A stretch of DNA of 64,000 nucleotides from Synergistaceae bacterium (GTDB taxonomy: Bacteria; Synergistota; Synergistia; Synergistales; Aminobacteriaceae), in the NCBI GenBank assembly GCA_018436785.1, contig JAHDKR010000004.1, positions 1 through 64,000 on the forward strand. Reading direction: 5' to 3'. The notes under the pieces are model-generated. The model worked only from the letters and a program-made list of their open reading frames with translations. It was not told the DNA's origin and made no database searches. The position numbers and the translations under genes are program-made. Of this stretch, positions 34,565 through 43,429 are shown one piece after another; the first letter of the stretch is position 1; the number at the start of each line of letters is the position of its first letter.

Positions 34565-35808
34565 CAATGAACGAACAGCTTCTGAAGGAGTTTTACAGCG
34601 GACTTGACGACCGCTCCAAGGAGAGCCTCGACGCGGCGACGGAAAAGATCGTCGAGGCGAAGCGGCGCGGCGGAAAGGTCGTCGTGGCGACGGGCAGCGG
34701 CCCGAACATCCACGAAGGGGTAACGACGCTCATCGCCGAACTGATGGAGAAGGGGCTCGTCGACGGCGTGACCACGAGTTCTGCGGTCGTCGGCCACGAG
34801 ATGGGCGGCGCGCTCGACCTTGTGAAGATGTGCAGCGCCTCGGCCCTCGGGTTCGAGGAGCGTTTCATGCCCCGCGGCGACGTCTTTGAATTCACGCAGC
34901 TCGACGAGGAGCGGATGAACGCGCTTCGCGCCGAGATGGTTCTCGACGAGGAGCTGCTGGCGGAGGGGGAGCGCGCCGAGGGACGCCTCGTGATCAAGGC
35001 GGCGGGGAACATGGCATACCCCATGGGGCTGCGGAACGAGAACCTTGCCGGAGAAATTCTGGTGCTCTGCAAGGCGCTGGGACTTCCCTTCGAGACCGTC
35101 GCGGGGTGGGGCGCCGACCGGCGGACCATGCTCGGCGCAGGGGCGGCTTTGGGCCTTCCCGTACTTGTGAGCATCCCGCAGATGGTCGGAAGCGGCCACA
35201 TCGGCATGGCCATCGGGGACAGCATCTCGGTCTTCGAGCGTTCCCGCCGCATCGCGGCGATGCTCGAATCCGCGGACGTCATCATTGAATCGGCGGTCGC
35301 CCTCACGCAGGAGATTCACGACGGTCCCTTCGAGTGCTACACCGGCCACGGCATCTGGTCGTGGTGGAAAGGGCTCCCCGTCTACTCTTTGCGCGACAAG
35401 ACGCTCATCCGTATCGACCTCGACGAGAACCTCCGTAAGGCGCGCGACCTGGAGACGGGCGGCTCGCTGATACAGGAGGCGATCAACCAGGGGTTGCCAA
35501 AGACGAAGATCTCCAAGATTCCTTTCAGGATGGAGATGTCCGCCTTCGCGCGCCACGAGGGGAGCATCCCCGTCATCGGCGACATCGGGCAGGTCTGGCC
35601 GGTCCTCGCGTGGAAAGTTGCGGGCGCTCTCGGCATCTCGCTCGATTTCATGAGCTATGCCCAGCACACCACGGAGGGGAAGGCGATGCGCGAATGGATC
35701 GTACGGGAAGTGCAGCCCGTCGACCGGGAGAAGATTCTTGCCCGCGCGCGGAAGTGCGGCATTTCCGCCGCGCCGTTCGGGAACGTGGAGACTGTCGCCA
35801 AGCCATGA
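34561..35808 (+). CDS. Cytosolic protein of unknown function inside the Kdo operon
   Basis: 415 residues from an ATG overlapping the waaA stop (ATGA). No signal or membrane segment. The N-terminal half looks Rossmann-like: VVVATGSGPNIHEGVTTLIA, then GLVDGVTTSSAVVGHEMGGA. The middle (LPVLVSIPQMVGSGHIGMAI, then AMLESADVIIESAVALTQEI) recalls deoxyhypusine synthase-like proteins, but the catalytic lysine motif of that enzyme is not seen. The resemblance is weak and I do not assign a function. It lies between waaA and kdsB with 4-bp overlaps on both sides, so co-translation with Kdo genes is strongly suggested. Confidence 0.75.
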   Translation: MTMNEQLLKEFYSGLDDRSKESLDAATEKIVEAKRRGGKVVVATGSGPNIHEGVTTLIAELMEKGLVDGVTTSSAVVGHEMGGALDLVKMCSASALGFEERFMPRGDVFEFTQLDEERMNALRAEMVLDEELLAEGERAEGRLVIKAAGNMAYPMGLRNENLAGEILVLCKALGLPFETVAGWGADRRTMLGAGAALGLPVLVSIPQMVGSGHIGMAIGDSISVFERSRRIAAMLESADVIIESAVALTQEIHDGPFECYTGHGIWSWWKGLPVYSLRDKTLIRIDLDENLRKARDLETGGSLIQEAINQGLPKTKISKIPFRMEMSAFARHEGSIPVIGDIGQVWPVLAWKVAGALGISLDFMSYAQHTTEGKAMREWIVREVQPVDREKILARARKCGISAAPFGNVETVAKP

Positions 35809-36686
35809 ACATTCTCGGCGTGATCCCCGCCCGCTACGCCTCGACGCGCCTTCCCGGCAAACCGCTGGCGGATATATGCGGGAAGACGCTCATCCGGAGA
35901 GTCTACGAACGCGCCGCGCTTTCGCCGCTGCTCGACCGTCTTGTCGTGGCCACAGACGACGAACGGATCCTCGAAGAGGTCCGCTCGTTCGGCGGGGAGG
36001 CCGTGCTCACCTCGTCCGACCACCCCAACGGGACATGCCGGGTCGCCGAGGCGGCGGAGAAGTACGAGGGCGATATCGTACTGAACATCCAGGGGGACGA
36101 GCCGCTGCTCGATCCGCTTATGGTGGATGAAGTCGCGCAAGCGCTTCTGGACGACGATTCGGCGCTCTCCTCGACGCTCTGCGTTCCTATAACGGAACGC
36201 TCGATGCTGGACGATCCATCCGTAGTGAAGGTGGTGCGGGATCTTCGCGGATTCGCGCTCTACTTCAGCAGGTATCCCATCCCGTATATTCGTTCGGACG
36301 CGGACGCCGTGACGGTGTACGAACATATCGGCATCTACGGCTTCCGGCGGGACTTTTTAAACATCTACGTCTCCCTCCCTCCGACGCCGCTCTCGTTGGC
36401 CGAGTCTTTGGAGCAGCTCAAAATCATGGAGCACGGCTATTCCATGAAGGTTTCGGTCTCCGGGGCGGAGCGAAAGGGTACAAGCGTGGATACGCCGGAG
36501 GACCTTGAGGCCGTCCGCCGTACCGTGTGCTCGAACGAAGTGAAGAGTATCTTGTGCTCGAACGAAGTGAAGAGTACCGTGTGCTCGAACGAAGTGAAGA
36601 GTACCGTGTGCTCGAACGAAGTGAAGAGTACCGTGTGCTCGAACGAAGCGAAAGGCCCCGCGCGGCCGGCCGTGAAAGGAGTCTAG
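35805..36686 (+). CDS. kdsB: CMP-Kdo synthetase with repeat-encoded C-terminal tail
   Basis: 293 residues from the ATG at 35805. The first 245 are a complete KdsB: ILGVIPARYASTRLPGKPLA, VVATDDERI, SSDHPNGTCRVAEAA, VLNIQGDEPLLDP, YFSRYPIPY, and EHIGIYGFRR. It activates Kdo as CMP-Kdo for waaA. The family normally ends about there. Here the frame continues through five tandem 27-bp units encoding near-identical CSNEVKSTV nonapeptides, then AKGPARPAVKGV. The tail is unlikely to be catalytic. The ribosome-binding site of the next gene lies in its last codons. Confidence 0.94.
   Translation: MNILGVIPARYASTRLPGKPLADICGKTLIRRVYERAALSPLLDRLVVATDDERILEEVRSFGGEAVLTSSDHPNGTCRVAEAAEKYEGDIVLNIQGDEPLLDPLMVDEVAQALLDDDSALSSTLCVPITERSMLDDPSVVKVVRDLRGFALYFSRYPIPYIRSDADAVTVYEHIGIYGFRRDFLNIYVSLPPTPLSLAESLEQLKIMEHGYSMKVSVSGAERKGTSVDTPEDLEAVRRTVCSNEVKSILCSNEVKSTVCSNEVKSTVCSNEVKSTVCSNEAKGPARPAVKGV
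36525..36659 (+). repeat. Five tandem 27-bp in-frame repeats in the kdsB 3' end
   Basis: Units start at 36525, 36552, 36579, 36606 and 36633. The core TGCTCGAACGAAGTGAAGAG is identical in units 1-4. Units 3 and 4 are identical in full, unit 1 ends ATC, unit 2 begins TTG, and unit 5 diverges at its end (GAAGCGAAAGGCCCC). Each unit is nine codons, so copy-number change keeps the kdsB frame. No spacers, so not a CRISPR array. Confidence 0.97.
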
Positions 36687-36690
36687 CGTC

Positions 36691-37956
36691 ATGTCCCCCG
36701 GCGAAGCAAAGGAAGCGTTTTCCCACGATACCCAGGATGTCCCGCAGCAGCGCCCGGCGCATGGGCGGGCGTCCGGGCCTCTGCTCGTCTTCATTCTGAG
36801 CGACTTGATACGCGGACACCTCTCGCAGAGCCGGGGTATCGCAGGATGGCTCTCACGCTTCACCGGCGCCGACATCGTCGAGATCGACGTTCCGAGGATC
36901 ACCGGAAAACGGCGGGTGGAGCTGCTCAAGGTGAAGGGGCGCCGTCTGCCGAAGATGAACTCGTGCGATATCCTCGTCTGGCTCGACGAGACGGGAGGCT
37001 CCGTGCTCTTCGACACGATGAAAAACGAACTCGCCGCCCGCAAGCTCACCGGCAAGGACGCGCTCTTCCTTGCTGCGGGAGGGAGCGCGGCGCCGTTTGC
37101 CCTCGCGCTCGCGAAGATGACGCGGGGCAAGTCGTGCGTTCTGATGACCCCCTCGGCGCTCGGTACGGCGCCCTTCGATTTCGCGGTGGTGCCCGCACAC
37201 GACCGCCCGCGGTTCACGCCCAACTTGCTGGCGACCCTGGGAGCGCCCAATGCGATCTTTCCCGACGAACTGGAGCGGAAAGGGTGGGAACTTGCGGAGC
37301 TCTACCCTCCCGTGGAGAGCGCTGAGCAGCGATGGGGTCTCCTCGTCGGAGGGGACGACGCCAACTACGCCGTCACGGCGGACTGGGTGCGGCGCGTGAT
37401 CTCCCCGATTCTCTCGGCCGCAGGAAAAGAAGGCGCGGATCTTTACATCACTACGTCGCGGCGGACCGCCCCCGAGGCGGAAGAAGCGCTGACGCGGCTT
37501 GCTGCCGGACGCTCGCACGTACGCATGCTTCTTCTCGCGTCGCGGGACGAGTTCAACCCGGTCGCCGGAATGCTCGGGCTCTGCTCGCGACTCTTCGTCA
37601 CCGAGGATTCCGTCTCGATGGTCTCCGAGGCTATCACCGCCGGGAGAGAGGTCTTTCTTCTGCGGACCGACAGGAAGGGGAAGCTCCGCGTCGCGTTGCA
37701 GGATCTCACGGCGTGGCTCGTGCGAAGGAAACTGCTGCCGCCGGGGTTGCTCTGGGGAAAACCGCGTTTCGACGCCCTCTTCGACGTCCTGGAACGCCGT
37801 GGATTTCTGAAGGAGATGCAGCCTCGCGCGTTGCGGCGCTCATCCGCAGGGGGCGCGTCGCTCCACGCCGACGGCCCCGTTCTCAACGAGGCGCGGCGGG
37901 CGGCGGAGTGGATCGTCGAACGGTGGGGAGAATCGGGAAAAGACAACGGAAAATAA
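36691..37956 (+). CDS. ELM1-like (mitochondrial fission ELM1 family) putative glycosyltransferase
   Basis: 421 residues from the ATG at 36691 with AAAGGAG upstream. Family motifs: the opening VFILSDLIRGHLSQSRGIAG, a GT-B-like second domain WGLLVGGDDANYAVTADWV, LYITTSRRTAPEAEEAL, FNPVAGMLGLCSRLFVTEDS and SVSMVSEAITAGREVFLL. Bacterial members occur in LPS and lipid A gene neighbourhoods and are thought to be glycosyltransferases, though the reaction is not established. About 30 disordered residues precede the domain. It is the first gene after the Kdo operon. Confidence 0.83.
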   Translation: MSPGEAKEAFSHDTQDVPQQRPAHGRASGPLLVFILSDLIRGHLSQSRGIAGWLSRFTGADIVEIDVPRITGKRRVELLKVKGRRLPKMNSCDILVWLDETGGSVLFDTMKNELAARKLTGKDALFLAAGGSAAPFALALAKMTRGKSCVLMTPSALGTAPFDFAVVPAHDRPRFTPNLLATLGAPNAIFPDELERKGWELAELYPPVESAEQRWGLLVGGDDANYAVTADWVRRVISPILSAAGKEGADLYITTSRRTAPEAEEALTRLAAGRSHVRMLLLASRDEFNPVAGMLGLCSRLFVTEDSVSMVSEAITAGREVFLLRTDRKGKLRVALQDLTAWLVRRKLLPPGLLWGKPRFDALFDVLERRGFLKEMQPRALRRSSAGGASLHADGPVLNEARRAAEWIVERWGESGKDNGK

Positions 37957-37999
37957 ACGCGCGGCGCCTTCGCGCCGATAGAAGGAGCTCCTTTCTCGG

Positions 38000-39079
38000 A
38001 TGAACATACTTTTTTGCTCGGACGCCATGATCGTCGACGGCGTCACGTCGTTTGTGTTTCACCTTGCTTCCGCTCTCAGTGAAGGAGGGCATCGGGTCGC
38101 CGTCCTCGGACGGTGGGGCGGCAAGGGATTTCAATCCCGCCTTCGCGCTTTCGGCGTCGAGGTGATCTCCGTTCCCTCCCCGACGGTCGGAAACTTCTGG
38201 TTCGACAGGAAGGCGCGGGAGTTCGCGCCGGACGTCCTGGTCACCGATTCCAGGCGATCCTTCCCCCTTGCGGTGCGACTCAAACGAGCGACGGGGGCGA
38301 AAATTTTCACCTTCTTTCTGGACAACCTGGAAAAAACGGACAAGAAGGGGCGCGACGTCGATTCGCTGGTACGCTGGAGCGACGCGTGGCTCTCCGCCGA
38401 GCCGCCGCTTCTGGAGAAGCTGGAGGAGATACCGACGCCGTTCCCAAAATTTCTCTTCCAGCGTCCTCTCACCGGTTTGCTTACCCCGACGCCGATTCTT
38501 CCTCGCGACCCGTTCAGGATTCTCTGCTTCGGCAGGATCAGCGGGTACAAGTCGGCCGGGCCCTTGAAGCTGCTGCAGGAGGCGCCGATGCTGAAAAAGA
38601 GCATCCCGTCGCTCGAGATCGCCTTCGTCGGCGGTGGGTGGAGGACGTGGAAGTTCCGCTTGATGGCTGCGAAGGCCAACGCTGCGGCAGGAGAGCGGTA
38701 CCTTCGGATCATCGGGACGCAGACCGATCCTCGGCGCTGGTTCGAATGGGCGACGCTCGTCTGCGCCGGGTCCACGTCGGCGGTCGAAGCAGTGCTGGCG
38801 CATCGCCCGACCGTGGTCTTCTCCGGATACTGGATAGGATTGCTCACGCCGGAAACGCTCGACGAAGCGTTTGCGTCCTACTTCGGGGAGCGGAGCGGTC
38901 CGTACTATGTCCGTCGGTATTTGGAACTGATTCCTGCGGAAATACTGAGGGTCTACGATGAGTGGGAGAGCGAGAGGATCGAAAACTATGTCGCCGCGGC
39001 GCGCACCGCGGTGGAGCCCCGTTTCGGACGGGAGGGCGCGGCCGTGGAATTTGAACGAATTTTCCGGAGTATTGCCTGA
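38000..39079 (+). CDS. GT-B glycosyltransferase (GT4-like)
   Basis: 359 residues from an ATG with GAAGGAG upstream. The N-terminal domain starts MNILFCSDAMIVDGVTSFVF followed by HLASALSEGGHRVAVLG, the usual acceptor-domain opening. The donor domain contains ILCFGRISGYKSAGPLKLLQ and CAGSTSAVEAVLAHRPTVVF, though the canonical E-x7-E motif is degenerate. No membrane span. Donor and acceptor sugars cannot be inferred. The 43-bp gap before it holds a small GC-rich hairpin (GGCGCCTTCGCGCC). Confidence 0.82.
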   Translation: MNILFCSDAMIVDGVTSFVFHLASALSEGGHRVAVLGRWGGKGFQSRLRAFGVEVISVPSPTVGNFWFDRKAREFAPDVLVTDSRRSFPLAVRLKRATGAKIFTFFLDNLEKTDKKGRDVDSLVRWSDAWLSAEPPLLEKLEEIPTPFPKFLFQRPLTGLLTPTPILPRDPFRILCFGRISGYKSAGPLKLLQEAPMLKKSIPSLEIAFVGGGWRTWKFRLMAAKANAAAGERYLRIIGTQTDPRRWFEWATLVCAGSTSAVEAVLAHRPTVVFSGYWIGLLTPETLDEAFASYFGERSGPYYVRRYLELIPAEILRVYDEWESERIENYVAAARTAVEPRFGREGAAVEFERIFRSIA

Positions 39080-39127
39080 TTTTGCGTTCTCGAACGCGTT
39101 CTGCGAGGGAGGTGAACGGTTATCGGA

Positions 39128-40222
39128 TTGAAGGATTTTCGAAAGCGGTTGCGCGCAGCAAAAAACAGGGTATGGCCTTCCTGGAGCGATGAAGAGTACG
39201 TCCACCGCATGCTCGACGTCAGGAATCAAGGAAATGCCCGCCCGCTGATCCTCTACGCCGGTCTCGGCTCGGACTACGGACGTCCGGGGCTCGGCCTGGG
39301 GTACGACACCGTGCACTTCTACTACTCGCTGGTCGGCGGAGGGTACCCGGTCCTCCATTTTCCGTACGACAGGGTGCGGGCGGACCTCGGGCACGAACGC
39401 ATGCAGTCGGCGCTTCGGCTTGCCTGCATGCTCTTCAGGCCGTCGATACTCCTCCATGCGATTCTCGACGACGAATTCAGCGCGGAGACCATTCGTGCGA
39501 TTTCATCGGAGCTTGGGATTCCGACGGTGGCCTTCTTCAGCGACGATCACTGGCGCTTCGACGATTTTTCCCGTTTCGCCGCGCGCCCGTACGACTGGGT
39601 ATGCACCACCAGCGCGGATGCCGCCGGTCGGTACGAGGAGCTCGGGTTCACGAACGTCATCCGTAGCCAGTGGGGGGCGAACCACTTTTTCTTCCGCCCG
39701 ATGTCGTGCGGATACGAGTACGACGTTTCCTTCATCGGGCAGCCTCACGGGTGCAGGCGGGAGGTCGTCCGGCGGCTTCGCGAACGAGGCGTCCGGATCG
39801 CCGTGCGCGGCCGCGGGTGGGAAGAGGGACGAATTGGCCTGAGCGAGATGATCCGCATGTTCAGCGCAAGCCGCATCAACCTGAACCTGAGCAACGCCTC
39901 CGTCTCGGAATCGCTCGAAAAGGACGGCGAACGGCCGCTGCTGCAGATCAAGGGGAGGGATTTCGAAGTGCCCGCGTGCGGAGGTTTCCTGCTGACGCAG
40001 GAGAATCCGGAGCTGAACGATTACTTCGAACCGGGGAAGGAGATCGCAGTCTACCGCGATACCGACGACCTTCTCGAAAAGATAGAGTACTATCTCGCGC
40101 ACAACGAGGAGCGCGAGCGCGTGCGGAAAGCGGGGTACGATCGCTTTTTGAAGGAGCACACCATGCTTTCCCGCCTTGAAACCATCTTCTCCAGGGTGCT
40201 CTCGGGGGAGCGGGCAGAGTGA
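39128..40222 (+). CDS. CgeB-like glycosyltransferase
   Basis: 364 residues from a TTG at 39128; GAGGGAGG lies about 15 bp upstream, rather far, and no better start exists nearby. The C-terminal half matches the CgeB/glycosyltransferase-family-1 type: YDVSFIGQPHGCRREVVRRL, SRINLNLSNAS, QIKGRDFEVPACGGFLLTQ and YFEPGKEIAVYRDTDDLLEK followed by YYLAHNEERERVRKAGYDRF. The N-terminal half (IPTVAFFSDDHWRFDDFSRF) fits the matching domain. The sugar is unknown. It overlaps the next gene by 4 bp. Confidence 0.83.
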   Translation: MKDFRKRLRAAKNRVWPSWSDEEYVHRMLDVRNQGNARPLILYAGLGSDYGRPGLGLGYDTVHFYYSLVGGGYPVLHFPYDRVRADLGHERMQSALRLACMLFRPSILLHAILDDEFSAETIRAISSELGIPTVAFFSDDHWRFDDFSRFAARPYDWVCTTSADAAGRYEELGFTNVIRSQWGANHFFFRPMSCGYEYDVSFIGQPHGCRREVVRRLRERGVRIAVRGRGWEEGRIGLSEMIRMFSASRINLNLSNASVSESLEKDGERPLLQIKGRDFEVPACGGFLLTQENPELNDYFEPGKEIAVYRDTDDLLEKIEYYLAHNEERERVRKAGYDRFLKEHTMLSRLETIFSRVLSGERAE

Positions 40223-41172
40223 ACGGACCGCTTCTCTCGGTGGCGATCTATACATATAACCAGGAGCGCTTTGTGACGGAGACGCTCGACAGCCTCCTTG
40301 AGTCCGGCGGGCTCGACGCCCTTCCGGGAGGGACGGAGCTGATCGTGTCGGACGACTGTTCCGCCGACGGGACGGTCGACGCTGTCTCCTCGTGGATGGA
40401 GCGGCGGGGGAAGGGTTTTCGTTCGTGCCGTCTTCTTCGGGGCGAACGGAACGAAGGCCCGGTGCGCAACTATGTGCGAGCGGTGCGCGCATGCTCCGGC
40501 GAGATCGTCAAACCGCTGGCGGGGGACGATCTCTTCTGCCCGGAGGCGCTGCGCAACGCCGTCTTGCAAATGGCCTCGCAGCAGGAAACGGCGATCGCGT
40601 TCGGCAGGGTGGCGACGTTTTCGACGGGAACGAACGCCGTCGAAAGAGAGTGGACCGCGGAGCAGCGGCGTTTTTTCGCGGAGGATGCGTCCGGGCAGTT
40701 CCGTATGCTGGCGTCGTTCGACCCTCTGCCGGCGCCGGGAGTTCTCTTCCGCCGTTCCCTGTTCGAGCGCCTTCGACTCTGGGAGCACGATTTCTTCTGG
40801 ATGGAAGACTGGCCCTTCTGGCTTCTGGCGACGGCGAACGGGTATCGTATCCACGGGCTCGATCATGCGGTGGTCCGGTACAGACTGCACACGGAGTCTC
40901 TCAGTCAGAGAATGAACGCGAAGGGGAAAGAGCGCGTGCGCATGGGAATCAACGCGGACCGGCGGCGAATGTACGACGAAATCGTCCTCCCGCGTATGGC
41001 GGAACAGCCGCTCTTGCTGCGGCATCATGTTCTTTTGCGCCGTTTCTTCTTCTCCTGGCTGGAGAGGACGGAACGCCCCGCGCTGGTCCACTGGGCGCGT
41101 TCCCTCTCCCTGCTGATTGACCCGTACAGGATATGGCGAAAAATCGGAGGCGTCTTCGGACGGAGCGCCTGA
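40219..41172 (+). CDS. Family 2 glycosyltransferase
   Basis: 317 residues from a GTG overlapping the preceding stop. GT-A fold: LLSVAIYTYNQERFVTETLD, the nucleotide-binding LIVSDDCSADGT, then RNEGPVRNYVRAVRACSGEI with AGDDLF as the metal-binding DxD-like element. The acceptor part contains PGVLFRRSLFER and FFWMEDWPFWLLATANGYR. Soluble or peripheral. The sequence resembles O-antigen/rhamnosyl-type transferases but specificity is open. Confidence 0.88.
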   Translation: MNGPLLSVAIYTYNQERFVTETLDSLLESGGLDALPGGTELIVSDDCSADGTVDAVSSWMERRGKGFRSCRLLRGERNEGPVRNYVRAVRACSGEIVKPLAGDDLFCPEALRNAVLQMASQQETAIAFGRVATFSTGTNAVEREWTAEQRRFFAEDASGQFRMLASFDPLPAPGVLFRRSLFERLRLWEHDFFWMEDWPFWLLATANGYRIHGLDHAVVRYRLHTESLSQRMNAKGKERVRMGINADRRRMYDEIVLPRMAEQPLLLRHHVLLRRFFFSWLERTERPALVHWARSLSLLIDPYRIWRKIGGVFGRSA

Positions 41173-41226
41173 ACGATATCGAACGTACCGAAGGAACACA
41201 GCGCTGGAGAATGAAGGGGGAAGACC

Positions 41227-41643
41227 ATGCGTTTTTTTGAATTTCCCGTCCGGAGGACGGATATACCCGAGGAGGGACAGCTTCAATTCATCGAGGCGGA
41301 GCGCCAGGTTCCCTTTCCCGTGCGCCGCGTCTACTATTCGACGGGCGTGCGCGCAGGATACGTGCGGGGGAAACACGCGCACCGCTCGTTGGAACAGGCG
41401 CTCGTCTGCGTTCATGGCGCAGTCCGCGTGAATCTGGACACGGGGACCGAGAGGACGACCTGTATTCTCGACAACCCCGCGCTCGGTCTCTACGTCGGGC
41501 CGATGCTCTGGCATACGATGACGTGGATACACGACGACAGCGTCCTCCTCGTTCTGGCTTCCGATTACTACAACGAGGCTGACTATATCCGAAGCTACGA
41601 GGACTTTCTCCTCCTGGCCGGGCAGAGGGGCGGCGCACGATGA
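41227..41643 (+). CDS. dTDP-6-deoxy-3,4-keto-hexulose isomerase (FdtA/QdtA family)
   Basis: 138 residues, family length, with GGGGGAAG before the ATG. It is a single cupin (WxcM-like): [20 protein letters not shown] carries the catalytic His pair, then [28 protein letters not shown] and [20 protein letters not shown]. Such enzymes turn dTDP-4-keto-6-deoxyglucose into the 3-keto isomer before transamination. The adjacent aminotransferase, 4-bp overlap, supports this. FdtA and QdtA differ in product stereochemistry, which I cannot decide here. rmlA and rmlB are not in the window. Confidence 0.9.
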   Translation: MRFFEFPVRRTDIPEEGQLQFIEAERQVPFPVRRVYYSTGVRAGYVRGKHAHRSLEQALVCVHGAVRVNLDTGTERTTCILDNPALGLYVGPMLWHTMTWIHDDSVLLVLASDYYNEADYIRSYEDFLLLAGQRGGAR

Positions 41644-42740
41644 AGAAGATCCCCTTCAACGTCCTTGCGCCCGCTTTTGAAGCTCATGCGGCGGAGTACG
41701 AGGAAGCCGCGCTTCGCGTCCTTCGCTCCGGATGGTATGTCCTCGGCGCGGAGGTCGAGGCGTTCGAGCGCGAATTCGCGGACTATCTCGGCGCCTCGTA
41801 CTGCGTCGGGCTCAACTCCGGACTCGACGCGCTGATTCTGGCGGTGCGCGCGCTCGATATCGGCCCGGGGGACGAGGTGATCGTCCAGGCGAACACGTAC
41901 ATCGCGACGGTGCTTGCGATTACAGCCTGCGGGGCGGCGCCGGTCTTCGTGGAGCCGGATGAGTATCACGGCCTGGACGCGGTGCGCGTGGAGGCCGCCG
42001 TGACGCCGAGAACGAAGGCGATTCTGCCGGTGCATCTCTACGGGCAGCCGTGCGGCATGGAGGAGCTGCTCGGCATCGCGGCGCGCCGAGGACTTGCCGT
42101 GATTGAGGACTGCGCGCAGAGCCACGGGGCGATGTGGAGAGGACGCAAAACGGGGACGCTGGGGACGGTCGGCTGCTTCAGTTTCTTCCCGACGAAGAAT
42201 CTGGGAGCCTTCGGCGACGCCGGGGCGCTCGTCACGGAGAACGAATCCCTTGCGGAGCGGGTACGCGCACTGAGGAACTACGGCTCGAAGAAGAAGTACG
42301 TCAACGAGATCGAGGGCGTCAACTCCCGTCTGGATGAGATACAGGCGGCTCTGCTCCGCGTCAGGCTGCGCTTCCTCGACGCGATCAACGCCGAACGGGC
42401 TGCCATCGCGGCCCGGTACTCTGAGCTTATTCGTTCGCCCTTTGTGGTGAAGCCTCGTCTGCGCCCGGAGGCGACGCATATCTTTCACCTGTATGTTGTC
42501 GAATGCGACCACAGGGACCGTTTGCAGGAACATCTCTCCGCGCACGGCATAGGGACGCAGATACACTACCCGATACCGCCGCACCTTTCGGGAGCGTACG
42601 CCCGCCTCGGATACGGGCAGGGGGCCTTCCCCGAAACGGAACGTCTGGCGGAGCGCGTCTTGAGCCTGCCGCTCTACAGCGGTATGAGCGAGGACGACGT
42701 TCGAGCCGTCTGCGACGCTGTCAACTCCTTCCGGCCATGA
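41640..42740 (+). CDS. DegT/DnrJ/EryC1 sugar aminotransferase (FdtB/QdtB-like)
   Basis: 366 residues. PLP-dependent fold type [77 protein letters not shown], and the Schiff-base lysine in [20 protein letters not shown]. Context with the upstream 3,4-ketoisomerase makes it the 3-aminotransferase giving a dTDP-3-amino-3,6-dideoxyhexose. It overlaps both neighbours by 4 bp. Confidence 0.92.
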   Translation: MKKIPFNVLAPAFEAHAAEYEEAALRVLRSGWYVLGAEVEAFEREFADYLGASYCVGLNSGLDALILAVRALDIGPGDEVIVQANTYIATVLAITACGAAPVFVEPDEYHGLDAVRVEAAVTPRTKAILPVHLYGQPCGMEELLGIAARRGLAVIEDCAQSHGAMWRGRKTGTLGTVGCFSFFPTKNLGAFGDAGALVTENESLAERVRALRNYGSKKKYVNEIEGVNSRLDEIQAALLRVRLRFLDAINAERAAIAARYSELIRSPFVVKPRLRPEATHIFHLYVVECDHRDRLQEHLSAHGIGTQIHYPIPPHLSGAYARLGYGQGAFPETERLAERVLSLPLYSGMSEDDVRAVCDAVNSFRP

Positions 42741-43429
42741 AGACGCCTCCTTTTCTCCTGATGCGCCGCCACATTTTCAAGTTTCTCCGAAGCCTCTCGG
42801 CGCGTCTGCATCTGCTCCAGACGCGCATGGGCGCATGGTGGGGCGGAACGAGCCTGACCGTAGGGCGCGGCGTGCGCTTCTATCAACGGACGAGAGTCTC
42901 GGGCGAGGGATCTGTCCGGATAGGTCGGCGTGTGACGCTCGGGTATCCGATTGGAGGCGGCTTCCATGGCTCCTGCTGCGAGCTGCAGGCGCGCTCTCCG
43001 GACGCGGAGATCGCGCTGGGGGATTTCGTCGCCGTCAACAACGGCTTTTTGGTCATCTCGGTGAAACGGGTGGAGATCGGGGACGGCTGTCTCATCGGGA
43101 AGGGAGTGCAGATTCTGGACTTCGACGCCCACGGCGTCGCTCCCGAGGAGCGCAGAACCTCCATCGGCCGGATTGCGCCCGTCGTTCTCGGAAAAAACGT
43201 CTGGGTCGGGAACGGCGCGATACTCCTCAAGGGAACACACATCGGAGACAATTCAATAGTTGCCGCGGGAGCAGTAGTCCCCGGAGGCGACTTCCCCGCG
43301 GACGTCATCATCGGGGGCAATCCCGCGCGGATCATAGGAGATGTGCGTAGGGAGCGAAAAGAAACCACCCATAATGCCAACACATTTGCTCAAGAAGGCG
43401 CAGTTAAAAAAACGGAGAAAAAAAGATGA
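42737..43429 (+). CDS. Hexapeptide-repeat acyltransferase
   Basis: 230 residues from the ATG at 42737 within the previous stop. A left-handed beta-helix of the maltose/galactoside O-acetyltransferase kind: [20 protein letters not shown], then [40 protein letters not shown] and [13 protein letters not shown]. The N-terminal 35 residues are basic and amphipathic. It probably O-acetylates a glycan; it looks less like the N-acetyltransferases (QdtC/FdtC) of the 3-amino-sugar pathways, so I leave the substrate open. Confidence 0.86.
   Translation: MKTPPFLLMRRHIFKFLRSLSARLHLLQTRMGAWWGGTSLTVGRGVRFYQRTRVSGEGSVRIGRRVTLGYPIGGGFHGSCCELQARSPDAEIALGDFVAVNNGFLVISVKRVEIGDGCLIGKGVQILDFDAHGVAPEERRTSIGRIAPVVLGKNVWVGNGAILLKGTHIGDNSIVAAGAVVPGGDFPADVIIGGNPARIIGDVRRERKETTHNANTFAQEGAVKKTEKKR

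Noticed and set aside
36525-36659. Regular repeats as a CRISPR array
   Set aside because: Units are contiguous with no unique spacers, and they lie in frame at the end of kdsB.
36357-37250. Long minus-strand frame across the repeats
   Set aside because: It runs antisense to kdsB and the ELM1-like gene, shows no domain, and exists because the repeat and GC-rich codons lack stops in that frame.
37954-37982. Sigma-28 promoter (TAAA...GCCGATAG) before the glycosyltransferase at 38000
   Set aside because: The spacer is 16 rather than 15 bp, the TAAA is part of the preceding stop codon and the region forms a GC hairpin; a single match in 64 kb is likely chance.
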